Below, one piece after another: positions 8,522 through 17,860 of a stretch of 64,000 nucleotides of DNA. Position 1 is the stretch's first letter; each line of letters starts with the position of its first letter. The notes beneath the pieces are model-generated. The model was not told the DNA's origin and searched no databases. It saw nothing but the letters and a program-made list of their open reading frames with translations. This DNA is from Aquimarina sp. AU58 (GTDB lineage: Bacteria; Bacteroidota; Bacteroidia; Flavobacteriales; Flavobacteriaceae): positions 186,001-250,000 of the forward strand of contig NZ_OMPD01000013.1 in assembly GCF_900312745.1 (NCBI RefSeq), in the 5' to 3' direction. The translations under genes were made by a program, and so were the position numbers.

Positions 8522-9157
8522 CTACTTTCTACCAAAATCTGCAGGTATTTCTCCCCACGCTTTGGTTTCCCACTTTACAATTGTAGTTGTATATGTGTTT
8601 TCTTTGAGCCACTGCGTAGCTCGATCTACCAAATCAAAGACTTCCTTGTTTTTAGCAGTTCGTTGCAGCTTTGTTTTGCATGTCTTTTGTTTTACCCATC
8701 CTATCGCTATTTTAGAATCAGAATAAATAATACGGTCACTATTTTTCTTTTTAAGGTACGCAAGACCATGTACAAGTGCCAAAAATTCTCCTATATTATT
8801 TGTACCCTGTCGAAAAGGCCCCTGATGAAAAAGTTGTTTCTCGGTTTGAGTGTCTACTCCTCTGTATTCCATTTTACCAGGATTACCACTAGAAGCAGCA
8901 TCTACTGCTATTGAATACAAATTAGGTTCTCCAATTTTTGATAACTGTGCAGCAGTAAGTGTTTTTTTGGGTTTACTTTTTCCTTTATAATCCTCATAAT
9001 CCCCATTATATGCCTTTTTTGCAACATCAAAAGAATCAAACGATTTATACTTTGCATTAGGATACCCCTTAACCGCCGCTTTACAATCATCCCACTTGGT
9101 ATAAATCCCTGGCCTGTGTCCTTCCCAAACCACATAAAATTTTTCTTTCTTAGCCAT
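8522..9157 (-). CDS. rnhA: Ribonuclease H with N-terminal viroplasmin domain
   Basis: 211 aa. Residues 5-50 (FYVVWEGHRPGIYTKWDDC) form a caulimovirus viroplasmin domain that binds RNA-DNA hybrids; residues 80-211 are the RNase H fold. The catalytic acidic set is visible: Asp86 (VDAASSGNPG), Glu124 (NNIGEFLAL), Asp147 (IYSDSKIA) and Asp207 (IPADFGRK). It removes RNA from hybrids during replication and repair. The form is typical of Bacteroidota. It lies upstream of, and in the same direction as, nothing immediately adjacent; purN is 176 bp away on the same strand. Confidence 0.95.
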   Translation of the reverse strand: MAKKEKFYVVWEGHRPGIYTKWDDCKAAVKGYPNAKYKSFDSFDVAKKAYNGDYEDYKGKSKPKKTLTAAQLSKIGEPNLYSIAVDAASSGNPGKMEYRGVDTQTEKQLFHQGPFRQGTNNIGEFLALVHGLAYLKKKNSDRIIYSDSKIAIGWVKQKTCKTKLQRTAKNKEVFDLVDRATQWLKENTYTTTIVKWETKAWGEIPADFGRK

Positions 9158-9225
9158 TCTTATTCGTTGATTGTTTCTCGTTATTTATTATTAAGTCTGT
9201 TTGGTATCATTAATGACATTTTGGA

Positions 9226-9290
9226 AGTCACATTGAGCTTGTTGAAGTGCTTTTGTCCTACAAATTTGCTTCGACAGGCCCAGCATGACA
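9226..9290. repeat. REP-like imperfect palindrome
   Basis: GTCACATTGAGCTTG (9227-9241) with GAAG, and the inverted partner CTTCGACAGG-CCCAGCATGACA (to 9290), form an imperfect hairpin of about 20 bp per arm. This motif (TTGAGCTTGTCGAAG ... CTTCGACAGGCTCAG) is a dispersed repeat that I recall in many Flavobacteria, comparable to REP elements. It fills the purN-rnhA gap. Confidence 0.7.
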
Positions 9291-9333
9291 ATTACTTTTC
9301 TTACTAAACAACTTTAGCCATACTATTATCAAA

Positions 9334-9909
9334 CTACTTTTTTCCTGCAAACAGAAGTTCTTCTATAACGATCGGAAAATGTTTATATTCTAATTGATGG
9401 ATGGCCTGCGCTACATCTTCGGCAGAATCTTCTTTAGAAATTGATGTTTTAGCCTGAAAAATAATCGCTCCTTCGTCATAATGCTCGTTTACATAATGGA
9501 TCGTAATCCCGCTTTCTTTTTCTTTATTTCTAACCACAGCCTCATGTACATGATGGCCATACATTCCTTTTCCACCATATTTTGGTAATAATGCAGGATG
9601 AACATTTATCACTTTATCAGGAAAAGTTTCAATGATTTTTTTAGGAAAAATCCATAAGAACCCAGCTAGTACAATGATGTCAGGTTTGGCATCTTTTAAG
9701 ATATTAAGTACTTCATTTGTGTCATAAAATGACTCTTTGTCAAAGTGTAACGCCTTTACTTTCAAGGCATGAGCTCTTTTTAATACTTTGGCACGCAGGT
9801 TGTTAGAGAACACATGTGTAACCTCGGCAATTTTTCGCTCGTGGAAGTACTTAATTATATTTTCGGCATTGGTACCTGAGCCGGAAGCAAAAATTATAAT
9901 ACGCTTCAT
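9334..9909 (-). CDS. purN: Phosphoribosylglycinamide formyltransferase
   Basis: 191 aa, usual length. It transfers a formyl group from 10-formyl-THF to GAR, the third step of purine synthesis, in the cytosol. FASGSGTNAENI (7-18) is the phosphate-binding loop. The catalytic triad is Asn102 and His104 (INVHPALLPKYGGKGMYGHHVH) and Asp145 (HYDEGAI). It lies divergent from acpP, an arrangement I recall as conserved in Flavobacteriia. Confidence 0.95.
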   Translation of the reverse strand: MKRIIIFASGSGTNAENIIKYFHERKIAEVTHVFSNNLRAKVLKRAHALKVKALHFDKESFYDTNEVLNILKDAKPDIIVLAGFLWIFPKKIIETFPDKVINVHPALLPKYGGKGMYGHHVHEAVVRNKEKESGITIHYVNEHYDEGAIIFQAKTSISKEDSAEDVAQAIHQLEYKHFPIVIEELLFAGKK

Positions 9910-10025
9910 AGTATAGTAAAGTTGTTAATTAGAGAGCACAAAAAAAATAATTATTATTCAATTTTAGGTAGCAAAAAGGCAATACTTCGCTATATTTGAT
10001 AAAATACAAATACATTTTTATGGGA

Positions 10026-10059
10026 TTGTGGGGTTTTAAAATAAAGTTTTTTATTTTTG
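10026..10059 (+). promoter_or_regulatory. Full Bacteroidota promoter of acpP (TTG, 23 bp, TATTTTTG)
   Basis: TTG at 10026-10028 and TATTTTTG at 10052-10059 match the -33 and -7 consensus elements; the -7 box ends 31 bp before the acpP ATG. A second full box, TATATTTG, lies at 9991-9998 and may be a second start or belong to the divergent region. Confidence 0.65.
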
Positions 10060-10090
10060 CCACCTAATTAAAAAATTAAAATTAAACATT

Positions 10091-10324
10091 ATGTCAGACA
10101 TTGCATCAAGAGTAAAAGCGATAATCGTTGACAAATTAGGAGTAGACGAAAACGAAGTTGTAAATGAAGCTAGTTTCACAAACGATTTAGGCGCTGATTC
10201 ATTAGACACTGTAGAATTGATTATGGAATTCGAAAAAGAATTCGATATTCAGATTCCAGACGATCAAGCTGAAAACATTGCAACAGTAGGTCAAGCAATA
10301 TCTTATATTGAAGACGCAAAGTAA
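10091..10324 (+). CDS. acpP: Acyl carrier protein
   Basis: 77 aa, acidic. [17 protein letters not shown] contains Ser37, the 4'-phosphopantetheine attachment site. It carries growing acyl chains in type II fatty acid synthesis. It is followed 17 bp later by fabF, forming the standard acpP-fabF-rnc operon. Confidence 0.97.
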   Translation: MSDIASRVKAIIVDKLGVDENEVVNEASFTNDLGADSLDTVELIMEFEKEFDIQIPDDQAENIATVGQAISYIEDAK

Positions 10325-10341
10325 TAACCTCACAACAAAAT

Positions 10342-11595
10342 ATGAATCTTAAGCGAGTTGTAGTCACAGGACTAGGTGCATTAACACCTATAGGTAACAA
10401 TATTGATGAATATTGGGATGGATTAGTAAATGGAAAAAGCGGTTGCGCTCCCATTACCTATTTCGATACCGAAAATTTCAAGACTAAATTTGCTTGCGAA
10501 GTCAAAAATTATTCTCCCACAGACTATTTTGATAGAAAAGAAGCACGAAAACTTGATAAATTCGCCCAGTATGCTATTGTATCTTCTGAAGAAGCTATAA
10601 AAGATGCTGCTATTGACCTGGAAAAAGTTGATAAATTTAGAGTTGGTGTGATCTGGGGTGCAGGAATTGGCGGAATAGAGACTTTTCAGGAAGAAGTAAT
10701 TGGCTATGCCAACGGAAATGGAACACCTCGTTTTAATCCTTTCTTTATCCCGAAAATGATTGCCGATATTGCTCCTGGTCATATTTCTATACGAAATGGC
10801 TTTATGGGACCTAACTATACCACAGTTTCTGCTTGTGCTTCTTCTGCAAATGCTATGATCGATGCGCTAAACTATATTCGTTTGGGCCATTGTGATATTA
10901 TCATTACAGGAGGAAGTGAAGCTGCAGTTACAATTGCTGGTATGGGAGGATTTAATGCGATGCACGCTTTATCTACAAGAAATGAAAGCCCAGAGACGGC
11001 CTCTAGACCATTTGACGCAACCAGAGATGGTTTCGTTTTGGGAGAAGGTAGTGGAGCTCTTATTCTTGAAGAATATGAACACGCAAAAGCACGAGGTGCT
11101 AAAATCTATGCCGAAGTAGTTGGTGGTGGAATGTCTAGTGATGCATATCACATGACAGCTCCGCATCCCGATGGAATAGGTGTAGAACGCGTGATGCTTA
11201 ATTGTTTAAAAGATGCAGGTATAACACCAGAACAGGTAGACGCTATAAACACTCATGGCACATCCACTCCATTAGGAGATGTTGCAGAATTGAAAGCTAT
11301 TACCAAGGTTTTTGGAGACCATGCACCTAACATCAATATCAATTCAACAAAATCTATGACAGGACACTTACTTGGTGCTGCCGGAGCTATAGAAGCTATT
11401 TCTTCTATTTTGGCTATGCAAAAAGGTATAGTACCTCCTACTATCAATCACACTACAGTGGATGAGAACATAGATTCTTCATTGAATTTGACATTAAACA
11501 AAGCTCAAAAACGTGAAATCACATATGCAATGAGTAATACTTTTGGTTTCGGAGGTCATAATGCTTGTGTGTTATTTAAAAAACTGAACGAATAA
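10342..11595 (+). CDS. fabF: Beta-ketoacyl-ACP synthase II
   Basis: 417 aa, full length. It condenses acyl-ACP with malonyl-ACP during fatty acid elongation. The Cys-His-His active site is visible: Cys165 in TVSACASSANAMIDA, His305 in NTHGTSTPLGD and His342 in KSMTGHLLGAAGAIEA, with the GFGGHNAC C-terminal loop. It is in an operon with acpP upstream and rnc, whose ATG directly follows the fabF stop. Confidence 0.97.
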   Translation: MNLKRVVVTGLGALTPIGNNIDEYWDGLVNGKSGCAPITYFDTENFKTKFACEVKNYSPTDYFDRKEARKLDKFAQYAIVSSEEAIKDAAIDLEKVDKFRVGVIWGAGIGGIETFQEEVIGYANGNGTPRFNPFFIPKMIADIAPGHISIRNGFMGPNYTTVSACASSANAMIDALNYIRLGHCDIIITGGSEAAVTIAGMGGFNAMHALSTRNESPETASRPFDATRDGFVLGEGSGALILEEYEHAKARGAKIYAEVVGGGMSSDAYHMTAPHPDGIGVERVMLNCLKDAGITPEQVDAINTHGTSTPLGDVAELKAITKVFGDHAPNININSTKSMTGHLLGAAGAIEAISSILAMQKGIVPPTINHTTVDENIDSSLNLTLNKAQKREITYAMSNTFGFGGHNACVLFKKLNE

Positions 11596-12330
11596 ATGAA
11601 TGTTATTCGAAACATACTAAATTCCCGCTCTGAAAAGAACGGGAATTTTTTTTCTAAAATTCAGAAAATAGTAAATTTTAAGCCCAAAAACATTAAACCT
11701 TATGAAAAAGCATTTACGCATAGGTCATTAAATTTAAAAGACAAAAAAGGAAATGCTGTTAATTTTGAAAGATTAGAATTTCTTGGTGATGCCATGTTAA
11801 GTAGTGTTATCGCAGCCCACTTATTTAAAGAAGTACCCGAAGGTAATGAAGGGTATTTAACCAAAATGAGAGCCAAAGTAGTAAGTAGAAAACATCTTAA
11901 TGAATTGGGTAAAGATCTTAAACTAATTGAACTGGTGCGGACCAATATTCCTAAATCTCAATTTGGAATAAATATACATGGAAATCTTTTTGAAGCACTA
12001 ATAGGTGCTATTTACCTGGATCGCGGTTTTGTGTATTGCGAACGATTTATTAAAGAAGCTGTAATCGATCCATATGTTGATATCGAAAGCCTCGAAGGAC
12101 AAATCATTAGTTATAAAAGCTTATTGATAGAATGGTGTCAAAAAGAGAAAAAAGTATTTAGTTACGAAGTATATGAAGATACAGGTAAAGATGAAATGAA
12201 GCATTTTGCCGTAAAACTTTGGATAGATGATAAAGTAGTTGCAAAAGCAAGAGCTACTTCAAAAAAGAAAGCAGAAGAAAAAGCTTCAAAAAGAGCTTAT
12301 TTTGCATTTCAATCTAAAATAAATATCTAA
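11596..12330 (+). CDS. rnc: Ribonuclease III
   Basis: 244 aa. It cuts double-stranded RNA in rRNA maturation and mRNA turnover. The signature FERLEFLGDAML (57-68) provides Glu61 and Asp65, and NLFEALIGAIYLDRG provides the second acidic pair. The C-terminal ~70 residues, with KKKAEEKASKRAYFAF, are the double-stranded RNA-binding domain. The ATG abuts the fabF stop with no gap, so the genes are co-transcribed. A basic N-terminal extension of about 30 residues precedes the domain. Confidence 0.96.
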   Translation: MNVIRNILNSRSEKNGNFFSKIQKIVNFKPKNIKPYEKAFTHRSLNLKDKKGNAVNFERLEFLGDAMLSSVIAAHLFKEVPEGNEGYLTKMRAKVVSRKHLNELGKDLKLIELVRTNIPKSQFGINIHGNLFEALIGAIYLDRGFVYCERFIKEAVIDPYVDIESLEGQIISYKSLLIEWCQKEKKVFSYEVYEDTGKDEMKHFAVKLWIDDKVVAKARATSKKKAEEKASKRAYFAFQSKINI

Positions 12331-12512
12331 ATATCATTAGATTCTTTCTTATTAAATTAATCAAAATATACGCATACTAGAAAAACTATATTTTTTTATA
12401 GTTAAAAGATACTAACTCAATCGTTTTCGTAAAATAACTTTATCTTTAATTAAACTTGTTAGGTGAATTTATTTGTATATTTCGCGTTAAATCGGAAACA
12501 AAAAAAATCAAA

Positions 12513-13004
12513 GTGGCTGTTCAGCGGTTAGTATTAGATGCCTTTGCCGATGATGATTATGAACTTATTGCCATTCATTGTTCATTAGCTTCATATCGGT
12601 TGGCTTTTTTATTGAATAAAAACCTGAATTTAAAGCTCTATAGAAAAAAAGAAGATATCAATTTTGAGTATAATGATCTCACTGCAAATTTTCCATTATA
12701 TCAGTATGATGATCATTTTCAATATAGTACATATAGTCTTATCGGAAATAAATTTCAATCCAAAATAACATCAGAAAATCAGATTTCTGAAGGCCTATTT
12801 ACTACTATAGAGAATACATATACTACAAAATATTTAATTCCTGAATTAAAAAATGTAGATTATTTTCTAAAAATTGAGACCGAAGCATCAAATTTTTCAA
12901 GTAAGTCTTTACTTATAGACATACTTACCATTTCACAAATTATAACAGCATATCCTTTAGAATATGCTACACTTAAATCAAAGAACAACTTAATATTCGA
13001 ATAA
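12513..13004 (+). CDS. IPExxxVDY family protein, unknown function
   Basis: 163 aa from a GTG start. The family hallmark IPELKNVDYFL is visible near the C-terminal third. The frame is open further upstream to a TTG at 12456, but family members begin at a MAVxxLxxD-like sequence, which here is VAVQRLVLDAF, so GTG at 12513 is preferred. The family is confined to Bacteroidota and lies between rnc and pyk in many Flavobacteriia; its function is not known. Its TAA overlaps the pyk ATG by one base, which points to translational coupling. Confidence 0.85.
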   Translation: MAVQRLVLDAFADDDYELIAIHCSLASYRLAFLLNKNLNLKLYRKKEDINFEYNDLTANFPLYQYDDHFQYSTYSLIGNKFQSKITSENQISEGLFTTIENTYTTKYLIPELKNVDYFLKIETEASNFSSKSLLIDILTISQIITAYPLEYATLKSKNNLIFE

Positions 13005-14431
13005 TGCCAAAACGTAAAAGAACCAAAATAGTCGCTACTCTTGGACCCGCAACAAGTAGTGAAGAGATATTAAAAAAAATGTTGGAAGCAGGAGTAAATG
13101 TTTTCAGAATAAATTTCTCTCATGCTGATTATAATGATGTCAAGGAGCGCATAAAAATTATACGAAAACTAAGCAAAGAACATGGTTATAATGCATCTAT
13201 ACTTGGAGATTTACAGGGTCCTAAGCTACGTGTAGGTGTTATGAAAAGAGATATCATTGTCAATGATGGCGATACGATCAATTTTGTGACTGGTAAACCT
13301 TTTGAAGGTACCTCTAAAGAGGTCTATATGAATTATGAAACTTTCCCAAAAGATGTAAAAACAGGAGAAAGAATATTATTAGACGATGGTAAGTTAATTT
13401 TTGAAGTTATCTCTTCTAACAAAAAAGATACAGTTAAGACCAAAGTAATACAAGGAGGTCCTCTAAAATCTAAAAAAGGAGTGAACCTTCCTAATACTAG
13501 TATTTCTTTACCAGCACTGACAGAAAAAGATATAAAAGATGCAATTTTTGCATGCGAACAAGGAGTGGATTGGATGGCATTATCTTTTGTGCGTCATGCC
13601 CAGGATTTAATAGAATTACAAGACCTCATAAAAGAACATAGTGAGCATAAGATTCCAATTATTGCCAAAATAGAGAAGCCCGAAGGAGTAGAGAATATTG
13701 ATAAGATTGTGGCTTATTGCGATGGATTGATGGTGGCAAGAGGAGATCTTGGAGTAGAAATTCCTGCCCAGGAAGTACCTCTGATTCAGAAAAATTTGGT
13801 GCTCAAAGCTAAAACTGCCAGAATACCTGTGATTATTGCCACACAAATGATGGAAACAATGATCGATAGTCTTACACCAACACGTGCCGAGGTAAATGAT
13901 GTCGCTAATTCTGTAATGGATGGCGCCGATGCCGTTATGCTATCTGGCGAAACTTCTGTAGGAAAATATCCTGTACAGGTGATCGAAACTATGTCTAAAA
14001 TTATTAAAAGTGTAGAAAATTCTGATTTAATAACTGTTCCTCAAAATCCTCCTCATATTCGAACCAATAGATTTATTACAAAATCTATTTGTTATCATGC
14101 TGCGCACATGGCAAATGATATTGATGCCAAAGCAATCTGTACTCTTACCAATAGTGGTTATACAGCATTTCAAATTTCTGCATGGAGGCCTGATGCTCAT
14201 ATTCTGGTCTTTACCAGTAATCATAGAATCTTATCTCAGCTTAGCCTCTTATGGGGAGTAAAAGCTTTTTATTATGATAAGTTCGTAAGTACCGATGAAA
14301 CTGTCGAAGATATTAATAAAATTGCACTAGAACGTAAATTTGTAGAACAAGGAGATATGTTGATCAATTTAGCTGCAATGCCAATTACTGCAAAAGGAAT
14401 GGTAAACACACTTAGGGTTTCGCAAATCTAA
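13004..14431 (+). CDS. pyk: Pyruvate kinase
   Basis: 475 aa, usual bacterial length. It converts phosphoenolpyruvate and ADP to pyruvate and ATP in glycolysis. The N-terminal RTKIVATLGPATSS, the active-site segment IPIIAKIEKPEG (about 216-227, with the catalytic Lys), GDLGVEIP, and TRAEVNDVANSVMDGADAVML are all present, and the C-terminal regulatory domain is intact. It starts inside the stop codon of the IPExxxVDY gene, so the two are one operon, and ends with a strong terminator. Confidence 0.97.
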   Translation: MPKRKRTKIVATLGPATSSEEILKKMLEAGVNVFRINFSHADYNDVKERIKIIRKLSKEHGYNASILGDLQGPKLRVGVMKRDIIVNDGDTINFVTGKPFEGTSKEVYMNYETFPKDVKTGERILLDDGKLIFEVISSNKKDTVKTKVIQGGPLKSKKGVNLPNTSISLPALTEKDIKDAIFACEQGVDWMALSFVRHAQDLIELQDLIKEHSEHKIPIIAKIEKPEGVENIDKIVAYCDGLMVARGDLGVEIPAQEVPLIQKNLVLKAKTARIPVIIATQMMETMIDSLTPTRAEVNDVANSVMDGADAVMLSGETSVGKYPVQVIETMSKIIKSVENSDLITVPQNPPHIRTNRFITKSICYHAAHMANDIDAKAICTLTNSGYTAFQISAWRPDAHILVFTSNHRILSQLSLLWGVKAFYYDKFVSTDETVEDINKIALERKFVEQGDMLINLAAMPITAKGMVNTLRVSQI

Positions 14432-14458
14432 GAAATTTCTGCAATAGAATATTGTAGT

Positions 14459-14488
14459 AAAAAGCTTCTCTATATGGGAAGCTTTTTT
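14459..14488. terminator. Terminator between pyk and the response regulator gene
   Basis: Stem AAAAAGCTTCTC / GGGAAGCTTTTTT with one wobble pair and a 5-nt loop. It lies between convergent genes and has T-runs on both strands, so it can serve both. Confidence 0.85.
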
Positions 14489-14489
14489 A

Positions 14490-14903
14490 CTATAAAGTTT
14501 GCTTTAAAAAGATTGCCTCTAAGTCCTCTATGGTAACTGGTTTTACAAGATAATCCTTTACCGTATTAATACTTTTTGCCCTTTCTATATCTACCGGATT
14601 AATTGAGGAACTTACAATGTATAGAGTGATTGTTTTTCCGAGTTTATTTTTGATTTTAGTGAAATTGTCCAAAAATTCCCATCCATCCATTACCGGCATG
14701 TTTAAATCAAGAAATATGATTTCAGGAATTGTCTTTTTATTTAAATTAGTCAAAATAGCTTCAAAATAATTAAGAGCATCCTTACCATTTTGAAATACCA
14801 TTAAGTTACTACAAAGGTTTTTTGCTTCTACAATCCTTTTTACAAGATTTACATACATATTGTCGTCATCAATAATACAAGCTAATCCTATTTTGTGACT
14901 CAT
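14490..14903 (-). CDS. Single-domain response regulator (CheY-like receiver)
   Basis: 137 aa, a receiver domain only. The acidic pocket IDDDN (11-15), phospho-acceptor Asp66 in FLDLNMPVMDGWEF, the Ser of IVSSS and the Lys of YLVKPVT are all present. With no output domain it must act by protein contact or phosphotransfer. It sits 22 bp downstream of a PAS histidine kinase on the same strand, its likely partner. Confidence 0.93.
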   Translation of the reverse strand: MSHKIGLACIIDDDNMYVNLVKRIVEAKNLCSNLMVFQNGKDALNYFEAILTNLNKKTIPEIIFLDLNMPVMDGWEFLDNFTKIKNKLGKTITLYIVSSSINPVDIERAKSINTVKDYLVKPVTIEDLEAIFLKQTL

Positions 14904-14925
14904 AATTTAAAGGGGTTATTTGTTA

Positions 14926-16377
14926 TTAAAATTCAATTATAAAAGTTGTTCCTTTATCTACTTCACTCTCTACAGTAATTTTTCCATCAAGTGATTCTAC
15001 CTGGTTTTTTGTTAAAAACAATCCGATTCCTACTGCATCCTTATTGTAATGAAATGTTTTATACATACCAAATATTTTATCTTTGAACAGTTTCATATCA
15101 ATTCCCCTACCATTATCTGTGACCATTAAATACTCTTTATTACCTCTAGAATAGCTTTTGATTTTTATTACCGGATCTCTATCCTGATGTTTATATTTTA
15201 TAGCATTCGTTATTAAATTTAACAGGATACTTTCTAAATATGCAGGAATATAATTAATTGTATTTAATTCACTAAAATCTGTCTTGATTTTGGTTTTGCT
15301 CATAGAAATCATTTGCCCTATTCCACTTGCAACCAAATTAAAAGCATCCTGAAATTTGACTGGTTTTTTTTCCTGATCCTTATTTGTATGTATTGCTACA
15401 ATCTCATTAAGGTGTTCGATCGTTGTATTTAAACTATACGATATTTGTTTAATTTCTTTGACTAATCCAATCTTTTCCTTAGGATCATCTATATCTTCAA
15501 TCAACTGTACTAATAAAGATAGATTACTGGTATGAGATCTAAGGTTGTGAGATACGATATGAGCAAAATTGAATAATCTAGAGTTCTGAGATGCTATAAT
15601 ATCAATTGATTTTTGCAGACTTAATTCCTTTTTTTTAATTTCGTCTATATCCTGAAAAACACCTCTAATCCCAATTATTTCTTTATTTTCATTATATACA
15701 GGCTTTCCTATCGCTCGTACCCAAAATTCTCTTTTGTTGGCCGTTACCATTTTAATTTCGGTATTAAAAGGTGTACCCACCATAGCACAATTAAAAAATA
15801 AATCTGCCGCCTGTTGCTTTGAATCTTCTGCGTAGTAGTTGGCAGAATCTTTAAGAGAAGGAATATAGTCGTCGGCATATTCTAAAATTCTTCTGGTCTC
15901 AAAATCCCAGAAACTTTTCCTTTCCTGAAAATCTACATACCAACTCCCCGTAGCTGTCATTTGAGCAGTTTCTTTATAGTAGAAATTATCTTTTGTAATA
16001 TCTTGCTCTGGTTCTAGTTTGATTTCAATAAAAAAGACAAGGCTAATCTTAGATTTTATATTTACCGGTAATTCATCATTAGTTGCACATCTATATAGTT
16101 TATAATTTCCTTTTTTATCGAGAATTTTTATATGTTGTTTAAAACTTACAGCATTACGTCGATAACTAAAAAAATTATCTCTGAATAACTCAACATCCTC
16201 TTGATGTATCAGGTGTTCTAAAAAATAGGCTATTTTTGACTCTAGTTCATTTTTTGTATACCCCAAACTATCATAAAACTTTTCTGACCAAACCTCTCTT
16301 TCCGGATCATCATATAGCTCCCAATATCCAGCATTGAAATCTTGAATTACATTATTAAAAAGTTCATTTTGAAGCAT
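14926..16377 (-). CDS. PAS-domain sensor histidine kinase (soluble)
   Basis: 483 aa. Two PAS folds (about 10-120 and 135-250, the second with WVRAIGKPVYNENKEIIGIRGVFQDI) are followed by a helical phospho-acceptor region with His277 in HIVSHNLRSHTSNL, then a HATPase domain with LLNLITNAIKYK (N box), DNGRGID (G1) and GIGLFLTK (G2). There is no membrane segment, so it should sense an internal signal. The neighbouring single-domain regulator is probably its phosphorylation target. Confidence 0.92.
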   Translation of the reverse strand: MLQNELFNNVIQDFNAGYWELYDDPEREVWSEKFYDSLGYTKNELESKIAYFLEHLIHQEDVELFRDNFFSYRRNAVSFKQHIKILDKKGNYKLYRCATNDELPVNIKSKISLVFFIEIKLEPEQDITKDNFYYKETAQMTATGSWYVDFQERKSFWDFETRRILEYADDYIPSLKDSANYYAEDSKQQAADLFFNCAMVGTPFNTEIKMVTANKREFWVRAIGKPVYNENKEIIGIRGVFQDIDEIKKKELSLQKSIDIIASQNSRLFNFAHIVSHNLRSHTSNLSLLVQLIEDIDDPKEKIGLVKEIKQISYSLNTTIEHLNEIVAIHTNKDQEKKPVKFQDAFNLVASGIGQMISMSKTKIKTDFSELNTINYIPAYLESILLNLITNAIKYKHQDRDPVIKIKSYSRGNKEYLMVTDNGRGIDMKLFKDKIFGMYKTFHYNKDAVGIGLFLTKNQVESLDGKITVESEVDKGTTFIIEF

Positions 16378-16411
16378 TCGGTAGCATTTATCATAACAAG
16401 ATAAGGATTTC

Positions 16412-16807
16412 TTACGTATCCTCTTCGATTCTATTAAGCCTAATAGCTAGTGCTTTGGTAGAAATCTGAACTTCTATAAATGATAAAAAAAGTGAAATCA
16501 TAAGTAAAAAAAGACTAATACCAAATACTATATTAGCCCAAGAGATCTTTTCTACATACAATAAAAACATGGTAATTACACTGGTGAGAAAGCTAGCGAT
16601 AGCTATGGCTTGCATATTTCTAATCAACCATAATCGTTTTCTTAAATTTTTGATCTGTAATACGGTGTTTTTTGATCGTGAAGTCAAATATTCCTCATGT
16701 AATTGTCGTATCAATGCTGCAATAGCTAAATACCTTGCATTATAGGCCAGCATGGTTAGTGATATTGCAGGAAACAACAAGGCCGGAATACTCATAGTAA
16801 GCGTCAT
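16412..16807 (-). CDS. DUF2721 family membrane protein
   Basis: 131 aa with three hydrophobic segments (about 5-25, 66-86 and 91-113) and the charged pattern YLAIAALIRQLHEEY and LRKRLWLIRNMQ typical of DUF2721. Its function is unknown. It lies 35 bp upstream of the histidine kinase gene on the same strand and may be co-transcribed. Confidence 0.8.
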   Translation of the reverse strand: MTLTMSIPALLFPAISLTMLAYNARYLAIAALIRQLHEEYLTSRSKNTVLQIKNLRKRLWLIRNMQAIAIASFLTSVITMFLLYVEKISWANIVFGISLFLLMISLFLSFIEVQISTKALAIRLNRIEEDT

Positions 16808-16914
16808 AAAAAAGAATTTAGAACTACTAATTTAGAGTAAAAAAACAGGACAGCAAATTATAGATGATCTCATCATCATGACACATCATTTAACGTTTTG
16901 GATGTATATACCGA

Positions 16915-16953
16915 ACAAAAAATAGTGAGCAATATTTTTATATTGCTCACTAT
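16915..16953 (-). terminator. Terminator of the collagen-like lipoprotein gene
   Basis: Perfect 13-bp stem ATAGTGAGCAATA / TATTGCTCACTAT with a 6-nt loop; on the minus strand it is followed by six T. Confidence 0.85.
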
Positions 16954-16985
16954 ACGTAATCTAAACTAATGATTGGTTATAAAGA

Positions 16986-17633
16986 TTATTCTGGGATATT
17001 AAATAAAGTTTTAATTTCTTGATACGACATCTTGGTATAATCTCTTGCAGATTTAGATCCAGATTCAAGCCCACCTGAAGCAGTACTACTAGAAGTCGAA
17101 ATCCCACCAGGTATAATCACATATCTGAAATCATCAAAAAATGTAAATAAGTTAGTTCCTCCATCCAACGTAGTTACTTCAATTCGTAACGAACTGCCAC
17201 CACTAAAACTTGAAACCTCAAAACCGTAGTATTCATTTTGTGAAGCAAGTATATAAGGAAGTTGTTTGATTTCAGAAACTAGTATGTTTACTTCATGTCG
17301 TCCGTAGACCAAAATTACATCTTCATTCAAATTGAATTCGGCAAGATTAAAAGAGGTGAGAAGTTGTTCATTAGTTTCGGCCGATACATTAGTTTCAAAA
17401 TCCGTTGCAATCCAATCAGAATAAATTACATTGGCTGTTCCTGGAGGGCCACCTTCACCATCGACACCATCGGCACCATTACTACCGTCTGTTCCATTAG
17501 TACCATCAACTCCGTTAACTCCGTCTTGGCCTGCAGGCCCAATTGCTCCATCTTCCCCATCAGAACACGAAAATATCAATAGTGATACCATCACTATCAT
17601 CATCCCCTTTACTAAATTTGTTATTGCTTTCAT
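16986..17633 (-). CDS. Collagen-like (Gly-x-y) lipoprotein
   Basis: 215 aa. The signal peptide ends LLIFSC, then SDGED, the Cys plus acidic pattern of Bacteroidota surface-exported lipoproteins. About 15 Gly-x-y triplets follow (residues 26-67, e.g. GAIGPAGQDGVNGVDG), then a globular domain with no match that I recognise, then a Ser-rich stretch and a short helical tail. It is likely a surface stalk protein. It is preceded by a 31-bp dyad and a -7 box shared with three other surface genes in this window. Confidence 0.85.
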   Translation of the reverse strand: MKAITNLVKGMMIVMVSLLIFSCSDGEDGAIGPAGQDGVNGVDGTNGTDGSNGADGVDGEGGPPGTANVIYSDWIATDFETNVSAETNEQLLTSFNLAEFNLNEDVILVYGRHEVNILVSEIKQLPYILASQNEYYGFEVSSFSGGSSLRIEVTTLDGGTNLFTFFDDFRYVIIPGGISTSSSTASGGLESGSKSARDYTKMSYQEIKTLFNIPE

Positions 17634-17660
17634 TTTTATAATTTTTAAAAGTTAATGGCA

Positions 17661-17721
17661 CAAACCTAGTATGGGTAAGAATATGTACTATCCGAAAAGT
17701 TTGAATTTCAAAGAATTCGGA
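17661..17721 (-). promoter_or_regulatory. Dyad plus -7 box, copy A (before the collagen-like gene)
   Basis: Dyad at 17691-17721: TCCGAA-AAG-TTTGAA-T-TTCAAA-GAA-TTCGGA, with perfect outer and inner arms. After exactly 22 bp comes the minus-strand -7 box TAGGTTTG (17661-17668), 28 bp before the start codon. There is no -33 TTG, which fits an activator-dependent promoter. Confidence 0.7.
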
Positions 17722-17860
17722 CATTTTTTAAGGGGTTTGACTGTGTTTTTGGAGTGAAAATACCTGAGTACTTTAAATATGATCCTTTTTTAGGTAATTT
17801 AAATATTTATGTTGAAGTATACTGTTATGATAATTGATGTAGTAAAAACACTTAGGTTCT

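Noticed and set aside
8471..8914. 147-codon open frame on the plus strand opposite rnhA
   Set aside because: It is fully antisense to a gene with clear catalytic motifs, starts at TTG and is Cys/Tyr/Phe-rich without domains; it is a shadow.
9991..9998. Second TATATTTG box before acpP
   Set aside because: Kept only as a note: the nearer box with a matching TTG fits the acpP start better.
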